Part shown: piece after piece, positions 53,582 to 63,437 of the stretch
Layout of the letters: each line of letters begins with the position of its first letter
How positions within the stretch are numbered: position 1 is the stretch's first letter
From: Rhizobium sp. FY34
GTDB taxonomy: Bacteria > Pseudomonadota > Alphaproteobacteria > Rhizobiales > Rhizobiaceae
NCBI RefSeq assembly: GCF_005222845.1
Contig: NZ_STFZ01000036.1
Span: 427,308 to 491,307 of the forward strand
DNA length: 64,000 bases
Direction: 5' to 3'
Program-made: the position numbers and the translations under genes
The notes under the pieces: generated by a model
The model's database searches: none
What the model was told of the DNA's origin: nothing
What the model saw: only the letters and a program-made list of their open reading frames with translations

Positions 53582-53681
53582 CGCCCGCACGTCCGTCCTT
53601 TTCGGTTGACGACCGAAGCTAGCGCTGGACTTGAGCCTGCCCGTACCCGAAAATGCCATGTAAAGAATGGATGGCGGCGAT

Positions 53682-56600
53682 ATGGCAGATGTGACCGGGA
53701 TGAAGACGATGGACGGTCAGGCGGCGACGCCGCAATTTGTCCATCTGAGGGTGCATTCGGCGTTTTCGCTGCTGGAAGGTGCGCTGCCGCTGAAGAAGAT
53801 CCTCACCAAGGCAGCCTCCGACAATCAGCCGGCGATTGCGATTACCGATACCAACAATCTCTTCGTTGCCCTGGAATTTTCGGAAAAGGCTGTGGGTGAC
53901 GGCATTCAGCCGATCATCGGCTGCCAGATGGCCATCGATATGCAGGATCTGGGCGATGAAAAGCGCTCATCCGCCAATCAGGGCCTGGCAAAGCTCCCGT
54001 CTCTGGTGCTGCTTGCCACCAATTCCGTCGGTTATGAGCGGCTCGTCGATCTCGTCAGCCGCGCCTATCTTGGCGGCGAAGGCAGCCATCAGGCGGTGCA
54101 TATCGCCATGTCCTGGCTGGAAGAGGAGGGCGCCCATGGCATTATCGCGCTCACCGGTTCCGCGTCGGGGCCGATCGATCCGCTGCTGAAGGAGGGCCAT
54201 CCTGCGCAGGCTGAGCAGCGTCTTCTGGCACTGAAGCGGGTGTTCGGTGACCGGCTTTACGTGGAACTGCAGCGGCACGGTAATTTCGACCGCCGGCATG
54301 AAACGCGGCTGATAGAACTGGCTTACCGTCACGATCTGCCGCTGGTGGCAACCAATGAGGCCTTCTTCCCATCGAAGGCCGAATATGATGCCCATGACGC
54401 TTTGATGGCCGTTGCCCACAATGCCATCGTCTCTGATGATACCCGCTTTCGCCTGACGCCGGATCACTATCTGAAAAGCCGGGCCGAAATGGCGGCGCTG
54501 TTTGCCGATCTGCCGGAAGCGCTCGACAATACGGTGGAAATTGCGCGCCGCTGCACCTTCGTCCTGAAAACCAGAAAACCCATCCTGCCGCGCTTTACCG
54601 GTGCCTCGGAGGATCCGGACGAGGCAGACCGCGCCGAATCGGCAGAACTGCGCCGCCAGTCGGTCGAGGGGCTGGAGCGTCGTCTCGAAGCGCTGGGTAT
54701 GGCGCCGGGCTATACGGTGGAACAATATCGCGAGCGGCTCGATTTCGAACTGTCGGTCATCGAGCGCATGAAGTTTCCCGGCTACTTCCTCATCGTTGCC
54801 GACTTCATCAAATGGGCCAAGCAACATGATATCCCGGTCGGGCCCGGCCGTGGTTCGGGTGCGGGCTCGCTGGTGGCCTATGCGCTCACCATTACCGATG
54901 TCGATCCGCTGCGCTTTTCCCTGCTGTTTGAACGCTTTCTCAATCCGGAACGCGTGTCGATGCCCGACTTCGACATCGACTTCTGCCAGGATCGCCGCGA
55001 AGAGGTGATCCGCTACGTGCAGCAGAAATATGGCCGCGAACAGGTGGCTCAGATCATCACTTTCGGTTCGCTACAGGCGCGTGCAGCACTGCGCGACGTT
55101 GGCCGCGTGCTGGAAATGCCCTATGGCCAGGTCGACAAGATCTGCAAGCTGGTGCCCAACAATCCGGCCAATCCGACGCCCCTGTCGCAGGCGATCATCG
55201 AAGAACCACGTCTGCAGGAAGAGGCGGACAAGGAGCCGGTTGTCGCTCGGCTTCTCGATATTGCCCAGAAGATCGAAGGGCTCTATCGCCATGCCTCGAC
55301 CCATGCGGCCGGCATCGTCATCGGCGACCGCCCGCTGTCCAAGCTCGTGCCCATGTACCGCGATCCGCGCTCGGACATGCCCGTCACCCAGTTCAATATG
55401 AAATGGGTCGAGCAGGCCGGCCTTGTGAAGTTCGACTTTCTCGGCCTGAAGACCCTGACCGTTCTCAAGACGGCGGTGGATTTCGTCGCCAAGCGCGATA
55501 TCCATATCGATCTGGCCACTATTCCGCTCGATGACCAGAAGACCTATGAAATGCTGTCGCGCGGCGAAACCATCGGCGTGTTCCAGGTGGAAAGTGTCGG
55601 CATGCGCAAGGCGCTGCTTGGCATGCGGCCCGACTGTATCGAGGATATCATTGCGCTTGTGGCGCTCTATCGTCCCGGCCCGATGGAGAATATCCCCACC
55701 TACAATGCCCGCAAGCATGGCGAGGAAGAGATCGAGTCGGTGCATCCGATGATCGATACGCTGCTGAAGGAAACGCAGGGCGTTATCGTTTATCAGGAAC
55801 AGGTGATGCAGATCGCCCAGGTCCTGTCCGGTTATTCGCTCGGCGAAGCCGATCTTCTGCGCCGCGCCATGGGTAAGAAGATCAAGGCGGAGATGGACCA
55901 GCAGAGCGAGCGCTTCATTGATGGCGCCGTGAAGAATGGCGTGGGCAAGCCCCAGGCGAAGAATATTTTCGAGCTTCTGGCGAAGTTCGCCAATTACGGC
56001 TTCAACAAATCACACGCCGCTGCCTATGCTATCGTGTCCTACCAGACGGCCTATATGAAGGCGCATTACCCGGTCGAGTTTCTCGCCGCGTCGATGACCT
56101 ATGATATGGCCAATACGGAAAAGCTGAACGATTTTCGCCAGGACGCTTCGCGACTGGGCATCAAGGTCGTGCCGCCCTCGATCCAGACCTCATTTCGCAT
56201 GTTCGAAACCGGCGAAAATTGCATTTTCTATTCGCTGAACGCCATCAAGGGTGTGGGCGAGGCAGCCGTCGAGCATATTGTTGCCGTGCGCGGCGACAAG
56301 CCCTTTGCAAGCCTTGAGGATTTCTGCCTGCGTATCGATCCGAAGCAGGTCAATCGGCGTGTGCTGGAAAGCCTTGTCTCTGCCGGCGCCTTCGATGGTT
56401 TCGGGCGCGATCGCGCCGAACTGATCGGCGGCATGGATCGCATCATTGGCTATGCGCAGCGCGCCGCCGAAGGCAAGACCAGCGGCCAGAGCGACATGTT
56501 CGGCTCCTCATCAGCGAGCGGTCCGGAAACCCTGATGCTGCCAAGCTTCAATCCGTGGTTGCCATCGGAAAAGCTGATGCGCGAATATCTCGTGCTCGGC

Positions 56601-57182
56601 TTTTATCTTTCGGCCCATCCGCTCGACAGCTACAAGGATGTGCTGGCCAAGATGCGCGTGCAGAACTTTGCCGAGTTTTCCGCAGCGGTGAAGGCCGGCG
56701 CCAATGCCGGACGTCTGGCCGGCACGGTCACCGGTAAACAGGAGCGCAAGACCCGCACCGGCAATAAGATGGGGATCGTCACCTTTTCCGATGCGACCGG
56801 CCAGTTCGAGGCGGTGCTGTTTTCGGAAGCGCTCGCCCAATATCGCGATCTTCTGGAACCCGGCAAATCGCTGGTGATCACCGTGCAGGCCGACGAGCGG
56901 CCGGAGGGCATAGGCCTTCGCATCCAGACGGCCCAGTCGCTTGAGGAAAAATCGGTGCAGATGCAAAAGGCGCTGCGGGTGTTTGTCCGCGATTCCGGTC
57001 CACTGAAGACGGTTGCCCGCCATCTGAATGCCCGTGGCGATGGCCTCGTTTCCTTTGTCGTCATCAAGGATGATGGAAGGCGGGAGATCGAGGTGGAACT
57101 GACGGAAAAATATCGAATCTCGCCGGAGATTGCCGCTGCGTTGAGGGCTGCACCCGGCGTGCTGGATGTCGAATTGGTGTAG
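53682..57182 (+). CDS. dnaE: DNA polymerase III alpha subunit (replicative DnaE)
   Basis: Catalytic subunit of the replicative polymerase, 1166 residues. The N-terminal PHP domain begins at FVHLRVHSAFSLLEGALPLKKI. The polymerase active-site acidic residues are in MPDFDIDFCQDRR (D431, D433). The tandem helix-hairpin-helix and OB-fold regions follow, with an OB segment LAGTVTGKQERKTRTGNKMGIVTFSD. The length and sequence indicate DnaE1, not the error-prone DnaE2. The start at 53682 (MADVTGM) is preferred to the ATG at 53667; neither has a strong ribosome site. Confidence 0.95.
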   Translation: MADVTGMKTMDGQAATPQFVHLRVHSAFSLLEGALPLKKILTKAASDNQPAIAITDTNNLFVALEFSEKAVGDGIQPIIGCQMAIDMQDLGDEKRSSANQGLAKLPSLVLLATNSVGYERLVDLVSRAYLGGEGSHQAVHIAMSWLEEEGAHGIIALTGSASGPIDPLLKEGHPAQAEQRLLALKRVFGDRLYVELQRHGNFDRRHETRLIELAYRHDLPLVATNEAFFPSKAEYDAHDALMAVAHNAIVSDDTRFRLTPDHYLKSRAEMAALFADLPEALDNTVEIARRCTFVLKTRKPILPRFTGASEDPDEADRAESAELRRQSVEGLERRLEALGMAPGYTVEQYRERLDFELSVIERMKFPGYFLIVADFIKWAKQHDIPVGPGRGSGAGSLVAYALTITDVDPLRFSLLFERFLNPERVSMPDFDIDFCQDRREEVIRYVQQKYGREQVAQIITFGSLQARAALRDVGRVLEMPYGQVDKICKLVPNNPANPTPLSQAIIEEPRLQEEADKEPVVARLLDIAQKIEGLYRHASTHAAGIVIGDRPLSKLVPMYRDPRSDMPVTQFNMKWVEQAGLVKFDFLGLKTLTVLKTAVDFVAKRDIHIDLATIPLDDQKTYEMLSRGETIGVFQVESVGMRKALLGMRPDCIEDIIALVALYRPGPMENIPTYNARKHGEEEIESVHPMIDTLLKETQGVIVYQEQVMQIAQVLSGYSLGEADLLRRAMGKKIKAEMDQQSERFIDGAVKNGVGKPQAKNIFELLAKFANYGFNKSHAAAYAIVSYQTAYMKAHYPVEFLAASMTYDMANTEKLNDFRQDASRLGIKVVPPSIQTSFRMFETGENCIFYSLNAIKGVGEAAVEHIVAVRGDKPFASLEDFCLRIDPKQVNRRVLESLVSAGAFDGFGRDRAELIGGMDRIIGYAQRAAEGKTSGQSDMFGSSSASGPETLMLPSFNPWLPSEKLMREYLVLGFYLSAHPLDSYKDVLAKMRVQNFAEFSAAVKAGANAGRLAGTVTGKQERKTRTGNKMGIVTFSDATGQFEAVLFSEALAQYRDLLEPGKSLVITVQADERPEGIGLRIQTAQSLEEKSVQMQKALRVFVRDSGPLKTVARHLNARGDGLVSFVVIKDDGRREIEVELTEKYRISPEIAAALRAAPGVLDVELV

Positions 57183-57395
57183 GCAAGGACAAAACGGCGG
57201 CGGATCGCGTTTCCTTCAGAAAGCTATAGTTTTCAGGCTCTTGGGTTCGCCAGGTGAATCATTGTCCGAGCGGCTTGAATCACTGCATGAGGCGGTAATG
57301 TATGCTCCTCGAGGAGGCGAATTGGATTTGCAAACAAGAGGATGAGGCCATCGGCGGATTCAGCATCTGAACCGTGCAGGCGGGCCGGCCAAAGT

Positions 57396-58670
57396 TTAGC
57401 CACGCGGCCCGCGATGGGTCACGGTGATGAAGTCGGTCCCGTCGCCTGTTTCGGGGCCAAGGCCTAGATCTGTGATGGTGAGCGATGTCCCGGTCGAGAT
57501 CATCGCATTGATCCTCGTCCGCAGATCATCGGCTATGCTGATCCGGTCGAGGACATTCTTCAGCGCGTCCGGGCCGCGATCCGCCTCAAGCGTGATGCCC
57601 AGCCGTTTGGCAGTCGCGTCCGGCAGGTCGTTGGAGAGTGTCAGCCCCTGCCATGCGGCGGTTCCTTTGTCGCGGTCCACGGCGGTGACGGTGAGGAAAT
57701 GCGTGCCGATTGCGTGGCTCGGGTCCTTGATGGCGACGGGTTCGGACAGAATGTCCTTGAACCCCTGACGCACCATCAGCTGTCCGTTCGGTGCTGTCTG
57801 GCGTCCGGCAGACGCATAGAGGGCGGCCTCGACCTGCTCAGTCAGCAGCGGGCCTTTGTCCGGCAGCTGTTTCCAGCGCTTGAAGCCGGCAAGCGCGCTG
57901 CGCGTGGCGGTACCCAGAATACCGTCGGCCGGACCGGCATCAAAGCCGAGTTCGGTCAGCATGGCCTGCATGTCGGCGAGCTGATCGCGCTCACTACGCC
58001 GGGTGATGAGAATGCGCAGCGGCGCGCTCTCGTCTTCTGCCGCCTGCGGCTGATCGATGACCGTCGAAGAGCCCGAAAGGCGTGAGCCGGAAACAGGGGA
58101 TCGGGGCATGTTCATCGCCACTTCCACCTGCTGGATGGAACTGTGGACATTGGAGGGGCGCAGCGGCACATCGGACAGGAAATCACCCGCTGGCCGGAGT
58201 GCCGGCGGCGCAAACAGCGTGGCATGGGCAATGGAAACGGGCGCCACGGTTTCATCGCTGATGATGACATGCACGCCGCGCGCCGTCATCTGGAACAGTG
58301 ATTTTGCAAAGGCTGCCGGCAGCCGCACGCAGCCATGCGAGGCCGGGTAATCGGGTACGCTCTTTGATTCATGCAGCGCGATGCCGGACCAGGTCAACCG
58401 CTGCATCCACGGCATGGGAGCGTTCGAATAGAGGTTGGATTCGTGATATTTGCGCTTTTCCAGCACCGAGAAAATGCCGGTCGGCGTGTCATGGCCGGGC
58501 TTGCCGGTCGATACCTTGGAGCTCGCCACCACATTTGCGCCATCATAGACGGTGAGCTGCTGGCTCTCCTTCGAAACGATGATCTGCAAAGTGCGCGCAT
58601 CGTCTGCGGCGGCAACCGTTGTCGCACAACTCGATACCAGAGCAAGTACGATCGCCGCACGCTTGAACAT
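57396..58670 (-). CDS. L,D-transpeptidase with peptidoglycan-binding domain
   Basis: Exported cell-wall cross-linking enzyme of 424 residues. A signal peptide (MFKRAAIVLALVSSCATTVAAAD) is followed by a YkuD domain with H100 and the catalytic motif SHGCVRLP (H112, C114, R116). A peptidoglycan-binding-1-like repeat lies near 225-285 (QLADMQAMLTELGFDAGPADGILGTATRSALAGFKRW). The C-terminal 100 residues are unassigned. ATG at 58670 follows AGAGG; a GTG directly upstream is possible. Confidence 0.9.
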   Translation of the reverse strand: MFKRAAIVLALVSSCATTVAAADDARTLQIIVSKESQQLTVYDGANVVASSKVSTGKPGHDTPTGIFSVLEKRKYHESNLYSNAPMPWMQRLTWSGIALHESKSVPDYPASHGCVRLPAAFAKSLFQMTARGVHVIISDETVAPVSIAHATLFAPPALRPAGDFLSDVPLRPSNVHSSIQQVEVAMNMPRSPVSGSRLSGSSTVIDQPQAAEDESAPLRILITRRSERDQLADMQAMLTELGFDAGPADGILGTATRSALAGFKRWKQLPDKGPLLTEQVEAALYASAGRQTAPNGQLMVRQGFKDILSEPVAIKDPSHAIGTHFLTVTAVDRDKGTAAWQGLTLSNDLPDATAKRLGITLEADRGPDALKNVLDRISIADDLRTRINAMISTGTSLTITDLGLGPETGDGTDFITVTHRGPRG

Positions 58671-58792
58671 CACAAAACCTCTTACGCAAGACTGAGATAT
58701 GACATTACCCGTCGAAGTTTAAGGAAGGCTTAGATGCGCCGCGTCCGGCCTTGATGTCGCCTGGAAAAAGCAGCTGAAAAACTCATCACGTT

Positions 58793-60085
58793 TCATTGAT
58801 CGCGGCGTCGCGTGCCGAATGTATAGCCGGTTTCCACCGCCGCCTTGCCGAACTTGTCGCGCAGCTTGTCCATCGCCGCTTCGGCGGCGGCGCGACGTCC
58901 GGCCTGTTCATCGACAAGATCGCGCGGATCGGCGCGTGCCGGGTCGGTGAGGTCGCTCACGCCAATGCCGATCAGCCGGAATTTTGCGCCATCGGTTTCC
59001 TTTTCCAGAAGGTTGAGTCCGGTGCGAAAAATGCGGTCGGCAAGCTGTGTCGGGTCCTCCAGTCGCCGGTTGCGGGTACGGCTCTTGAAATCGGCGGTCT
59101 TCAGCTTCAGCACCACGGTCTGGCCGGCAATCTCCTGCTTCTTGAGGCGCGATGAGACCTTTTCCGAAAGCCGGCGCAGGATCGGCACGAGATCCTCATA
59201 GCGGGAAATGTCCTCAAAGAAGGTGGTTTCGGCCGAAACGGTCTTTGCCGGATCATTGGGGTGGACGGTGCGATCATCAATGCCGCGCGACAGACGAAAC
59301 AGGCGCTGGCCCATACTGCCATAGCGGCGCATCAGATCGCCTTCCTGCATGGTCTGCAACTGGCCCACGGTGCGGATGCCATCGGCCTCCAGCGTCGCAG
59401 CAAAGGCCTTGCCGACGCCCCAGATGGTGGTGACCGGTCGCGGCGCAAGAAAGGCGAGCGCTTCTGCCTCGCCAATGACCGAAAAGCCGCGCGGCTTTTG
59501 CAGGTCGGACGCCACTTTTGCGAGGAACTTGCAGTAGGACAGGCCGACCGAGAGCGTGATGCCGATTTCCTGTTCCACCCGGCGCACTAGCCTTGCAAGA
59601 ATCCGCGCCGGCGGATCATGGTGAAGCCGCTCGGTGCCAGACAGGTCGAGAAAGGCCTCGTCGATGGAAATCGGCTGCACCAGCGGCGTCAATTCCTGAA
59701 ACAGCGTGCGGACCTGCCGGCCAACCGTCACGTATTTTTCCATATTGGGCGCAATGACCACCGCATCGGGACAGGCTTCCAGCGCCTTGAACATAGGCAT
59801 GGCCGAGCGCACGCCGCTGATGCGGGCAATGTAGCAGGCCGTGGACACGACGCCACGCTTACCGCCGCCAATGATCACCGGCCTGTCGGCAAGCTCTGGA
59901 TTGTCACGCTTCTCGACGGAAGCGTAGAAGGCGTCGCAATCGATATGGGCAATGGTGAGATTGTACAGTTCGCGGTGATAGACGAGGCGCGGGCTGCCAC
60001 AGGCGCGGCAACGGCGAAGTCCATCCGGCTGCCCGGTCAGGCAGTCGCGACAGAAGCCCGGATCTGTGGCAGGAAATGGGGTCAT
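58793..60085 (-). CDS. dinB: DNA polymerase IV (DinB) with N-terminal zinc-finger-like extension
   Basis: Y-family translesion polymerase of 430 residues. Active-site acids are D49 and D51 (HIDCDAFYASVE) and D142/E143 (SIDEAFLDLSG). A little-finger domain and a basic C-terminus follow, but no obvious beta-clamp motif is recognised at the end (RRRDQ). Residues 1-40 carry C12, C15, C26 and C29 (FCRDCL, RCRACG), likely a zinc ribbon. A LexA-type box lies at 60091-60105, six bases before the start codon, so SOS control is very likely. Confidence 0.93.
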   Translation of the reverse strand: MTPFPATDPGFCRDCLTGQPDGLRRCRACGSPRLVYHRELYNLTIAHIDCDAFYASVEKRDNPELADRPVIIGGGKRGVVSTACYIARISGVRSAMPMFKALEACPDAVVIAPNMEKYVTVGRQVRTLFQELTPLVQPISIDEAFLDLSGTERLHHDPPARILARLVRRVEQEIGITLSVGLSYCKFLAKVASDLQKPRGFSVIGEAEALAFLAPRPVTTIWGVGKAFAATLEADGIRTVGQLQTMQEGDLMRRYGSMGQRLFRLSRGIDDRTVHPNDPAKTVSAETTFFEDISRYEDLVPILRRLSEKVSSRLKKQEIAGQTVVLKLKTADFKSRTRNRRLEDPTQLADRIFRTGLNLLEKETDGAKFRLIGIGVSDLTDPARADPRDLVDEQAGRRAAAEAAMDKLRDKFGKAAVETGYTFGTRRRDQ

Positions 60086-60090
60086 GGCCG

Positions 60091-60105
60091 GAACAAAGGT
60101 TGAAC
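60091..60105. promoter_or_regulatory. LexA-type SOS box of dinB (GAAC-N7-GAAC)
   Basis: GAAC at 60091-60094 and 60102-60105 with seven bases between (GTTC-N7-GTTC on the dinB strand) just upstream of the dinB ATG at 60085. Same spacing as the two boxes before the microprotein gene at 53495. Confidence 0.85.
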
Positions 60106-60198
60106 AAACTCACCTTAGTCCTGCCAAGTCCTCTCGACAAGCGACCATTGAAGCCGGCGGTGACGCGGCTGTGGATGGCCGACCGCACCACTGAAAAT

Positions 60199-60846
60199 TC
60201 AGCCGGCTTTGCCGAAATGGCGAAGGATCATCTGTGTCGCGTGTTCCCAATCCTGCGCCGAGGTGACTGGCGCCATGGGTTTTGGCGCATGCTGGTGCAT
60301 TGCAGAGGTTGGCATCAGGTGCACGAGCAGACATTCCGGCACGGCCTGTGCGACCGAGACGTGATTATGGACCATGTCATCGATGAAGGCGAGGGGAAGC
60401 GGCCTTGTGCCATGCATCTGGCGGATCACCGGGCCTTTCGGGCTTTCGGTTGCCAGAAGCGGAAAGGTGAGGCCGAGCCGGTCCAGGAGGCGACGACGCA
60501 TCTGGGTATAGCGCGGCGGCATGGCCGTGAGGAAAACGACGTCTGCCGCCTCGCCAATCCTGTGCAGGCTGGCCACCGCATCGCCAAACGGCGTCTGCCA
60601 GTCCTCCTGCGCCTCGAAAAAGGCAAGGATCAGCTCGCTCACCACCTTGTCATCCACCGGCGTTTCATCTTTTGCCGAAACGATATTGCCGTGCAGCCGA
60701 TAGGAGCGGGGAACCAGCCTGTGGCCACGGCTTGCGATGTAATTGTCGAAGGGGTTGAGAAATTCCAGCACCACGTCATCCACATCACAGACGGCAAGCG
60801 GGCGGTCGCTGAGGCGCAGATGGGTCAGATCGATGGTCTCACTCAT
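60199..60846 (-). CDS. HAD-superfamily hydrolase
   Basis: Product of 215 residues. Motif I is D21-V-D23 in AVCDVDDVVLEFLNPF, motif II is the T in VVFLTAMPP and motif IV the DD in AFIDDMVHN. Substrate unknown; likely a phosphatase. It starts inside the stop of the upstream DUF3572 gene (four-base overlap), so the two are translationally coupled. It is followed by dinB on the same strand with a LexA box in between. Confidence 0.8.
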   Translation of the reverse strand: MSETIDLTHLRLSDRPLAVCDVDDVVLEFLNPFDNYIASRGHRLVPRSYRLHGNIVSAKDETPVDDKVVSELILAFFEAQEDWQTPFGDAVASLHRIGEAADVVFLTAMPPRYTQMRRRLLDRLGLTFPLLATESPKGPVIRQMHGTRPLPLAFIDDMVHNHVSVAQAVPECLLVHLMPTSAMHQHAPKPMAPVTSAQDWEHATQMILRHFGKAG

Positions 60847-61151
60847 TCGAATTGGCCTGAATCAAGGCCCTGGCCGGAATAATGGTGCCAGGCGGCCACC
60901 ACCGCCTCGGGCTTCCAGTTGCTTGCCTCGCAAAAGGCCATCAGCGTCGGCTCATGCGCCATGACGAAATCCACCATGCCGGCCAGAAATCCGGGGTCGC
61001 CGATCGCTGTGCGCAACTGGTTTACCTGCAACCCGGACAGCGCCAGAAAGCGGCTCAGCATGTCAGGTTCTCCGGCAAGCCACTGCAAAAGCGCTGCTGC
61101 TGTCTCATCCGGCTTGGCCAATGGAGGCGATTTTCCCTTGTCAACGCGCAT
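60843..61151 (-). CDS. DUF3572 family protein
   Basis: Product of 102 residues. The conserved part is ETAAALLQWLAGEPDMLSRFLALSGLQVNQLRTAIGDPGFLAGMVDFVMAHEPTLMAFCEA, an all-helical fold typical of this alphaproteobacterial family of unknown function. ATG at 61151 (MRVDKGKSPP) is chosen; a TTG at 61181 would add ten residues. It is divergent from divK, as in other rhizobia. Confidence 0.88.
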   Translation of the reverse strand: MRVDKGKSPPLAKPDETAAALLQWLAGEPDMLSRFLALSGLQVNQLRTAIGDPGFLAGMVDFVMAHEPTLMAFCEASNWKPEAVVAAWHHYSGQGLDSGQFE

Positions 61152-61278
61152 ACGGATATAAATTACCTTTTCTTCAACCAAATCGCTCTAGTCTCGGCTG
61201 ACCTGATGATGGAATCGGCCGCCTGCGAGCTTATATCTCAAAGATATGCCGGCAAGGCAGGAATTAAGGATGCGTAAT

Positions 61279-61650
61279 ATGCCCAAGCGGGTGATGATTG
61301 TCGAAGACAATGAGCTGAACATGAAGCTCTTCCGCGATCTGATCGAAGCTTCTGGCTATACGACGATCCAGACGCGCAACGGAATGGAAGCGCTCGATCT
61401 TGCCCGCAAATACCGCCCTGACCTCATCCTCATGGACATACAGCTTCCTGAAGTGTCAGGACTTGAAGTCACAAAGTGGCTGAAAGAAGACGATGAGTTG
61501 CACGTCATTCCCGTCGTGGCCGTCACGGCTTTTGCGATGAAGGGTGACGAGGAGCGCATTCGCCAGGGCGGCTGCGAGGCCTATGTATCGAAGCCGATTT
61601 CGGTGCCGAAGTTTATCGAGACGATCAAGACCTATCTCGGGGATGCCTGA
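61279..61650 (+). CDS. divK: cell-cycle response regulator DivK
   Basis: Single-domain response regulator of 123 residues controlling cell polarity and division through DivJ, PleC and the DivL-CckA pathway. The phospho-acceptor is D53 (LILMDIQLPE); acidic pocket VED10 and the switch T in AVTAFA and K in YVSKPIS are present. ATG at 61279 has AAGGA eight bases upstream. pleD follows after 15 bases, as usual in alphaproteobacteria. Confidence 0.96.
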   Translation: MPKRVMIVEDNELNMKLFRDLIEASGYTTIQTRNGMEALDLARKYRPDLILMDIQLPEVSGLEVTKWLKEDDELHVIPVVAVTAFAMKGDEERIRQGGCEAYVSKPISVPKFIETIKTYLGDA

Positions 61651-61665
61651 GGAGAGGCGGGGACA

Positions 61666-63033
61666 ATGACGGCGCGTATCCTGGTAGTCGATGATATCCC
61701 GGCCAATGTGAAGCTTCTGGAAGCACGTTTGCTTGCCGAATATTTCGATGTGCTGACCGCAGACAACGGCTTTAAGGCGCTGGAGATCGTCGACAATACC
61801 GCCGTCGATCTCATCCTCCTCGACATCATGATGCCCGGCATGGATGGGTTCGAGGTCTGCGAGCGGCTGAAGGCCAATCCGCGTACTTCCCATATCCCCG
61901 TCGTGATGGTGACCGCGCTCGACCAGTCCGCCGACCGGGTACGCGGCCTGAAAGCCGGTGCCGATGATTTTCTGACCAAGCCGGTCAACGACCTGCAACT
62001 TGTCTCGCGGGTGAAAAGCCTGGTGCGGTTGAAGATGCTGAGCGACGAGTTGCGCATCCGCGCCGAAACGGCGCGCAATGTCGGCATGGATGATTTCATG
62101 CGGCTGGAGAGTATGGATGCTCCCGGACAGGTCCTTCTGGTTGACAGCCGTGCCAGCTCACAGGAACGCATCATCCGCACCCTGAAGCCCGTGGCCGAAG
62201 TGACGGCCATGTCGGACCCGCAGGCGGCCGTATTCGAGGCGGCAGAAAATGCATTCGACCTGGTGATCGTCAATGGCAATAGCGAGGACTACGATCCGCT
62301 GCGGCTTTGCTCGCAACTACGTCTGCTGGAGCGCACGCGCTTCCTGCCGCTGCTGCTGGTGACGGATCTGGGCCAGGAGGACGTGGTCGTGCGGGCGCTA
62401 GACCTGGGCGTCAACGACTACATCATCCGGCCGATCGATCCCAACGAACTGGTGGCGCGCACGCTGACCCAGATCAAGCGCAAGCGCTACAATGACCGCC
62501 TGCGCTCCAGTGTCCGTCAGACCATCGAACTGGCCGTCACGGATGGCCTGACGGGCCTCAACAACCGTCGCTACCTCGACAATCACCTGAAGACGCTATT
62601 CAACCGCGCAGCAGTGCGCGGGCGACCGCTATCGGTGTGCATAACCGATATCGATCGCTTCAAGCAGGTGAACGACACCTATGGCCACGATATCGGCGAT
62701 GAGGTGCTGAAGGAATTTGCAAAACGCATCCGCACCACCGTGCGCGGCGCCGATCTTGCCTGCCGCTATGGCGGCGAGGAATTCGTCGTGGTGATGCCTG
62801 ATACCGATGGCACCTCCGCCACCGCGATTGCCGAGCGCCTGCGCCGAATCATCGAGCAGGCTCCCTTCGATCTGCCCGGCACAGGCCTCACATTGAACAT
62901 CACGGCGTCTCTGGGGATCGCCACCAACCTGTCCGGCCTCGATACGCCGGAACAGTTGATGAAGCAGGCAGACAAGGCTTTGTACGAGGCCAAGAACCAG
63001 GGGCGCAATCGCGTCGTTGCCGCTGCCGCCTGA
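61666..63033 (+). CDS. pleD: response regulator / diguanylate cyclase PleD
   Basis: Makes cyclic di-GMP during the swarmer-to-stalked type transition. Of 455 residues, the first receiver has D53 (LILLDIMMPGMDGF); a second, degenerate receiver spans about 155-275 (VLLVDSRASSQERII, no proper acceptor Asp). The GGDEF domain has the active site GGEEF at 369-373 and the inhibitory RxxD site at 360-363 (RGAD), so product feedback is expected. Ends with RNRVVAAAA. It is cotranscribed with divK. Confidence 0.96.
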   Translation: MTARILVVDDIPANVKLLEARLLAEYFDVLTADNGFKALEIVDNTAVDLILLDIMMPGMDGFEVCERLKANPRTSHIPVVMVTALDQSADRVRGLKAGADDFLTKPVNDLQLVSRVKSLVRLKMLSDELRIRAETARNVGMDDFMRLESMDAPGQVLLVDSRASSQERIIRTLKPVAEVTAMSDPQAAVFEAAENAFDLVIVNGNSEDYDPLRLCSQLRLLERTRFLPLLLVTDLGQEDVVVRALDLGVNDYIIRPIDPNELVARTLTQIKRKRYNDRLRSSVRQTIELAVTDGLTGLNNRRYLDNHLKTLFNRAAVRGRPLSVCITDIDRFKQVNDTYGHDIGDEVLKEFAKRIRTTVRGADLACRYGGEEFVVVMPDTDGTSATAIAERLRRIIEQAPFDLPGTGLTLNITASLGIATNLSGLDTPEQLMKQADKALYEAKNQGRNRVVAAAA

Positions 63034-63437
63034 CGCTAGGTGAGGTGGCCTTTTTCCGAGTTTATCGCGCCGCGCAATGCCTAAGATTTTTCAAATGTCT
63101 GGACTGTTTAGTTAAGCAACCGTTTATGAACAGGGACACACTGTGCCGCTTTGTTTCGCGCATCGAAATGCGATAGCCAATTGGCACCGGCCGACTGAAC
63201 GCCGCCTGGCCTATGTGTATTCGTGAAGTCAGATCCTGCCGCTTTTACTGGTGCAGGACCGTTTGCACAGCCGGAAAAACTGCCCTGTTTTTAACCATGT
63301 TGTGCAGCATTTTGAGCTCTGCTTAAGAAAAGGTTGATTTCCTGTCGTTTTTACGCGAGGTTGACGTTGCGGGATCAAGCTCCAGATGGAGCAGACATAC
63401 CCCATGATGCTCAGGTCCGCCGCATCTCCTGGGTCGT

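Noticed and set aside
61150..61278. CtrA site (TTAA-N7-TTAA) before divK
   Set aside because: No pair of TTAA half-sites with seven-base spacing was found.
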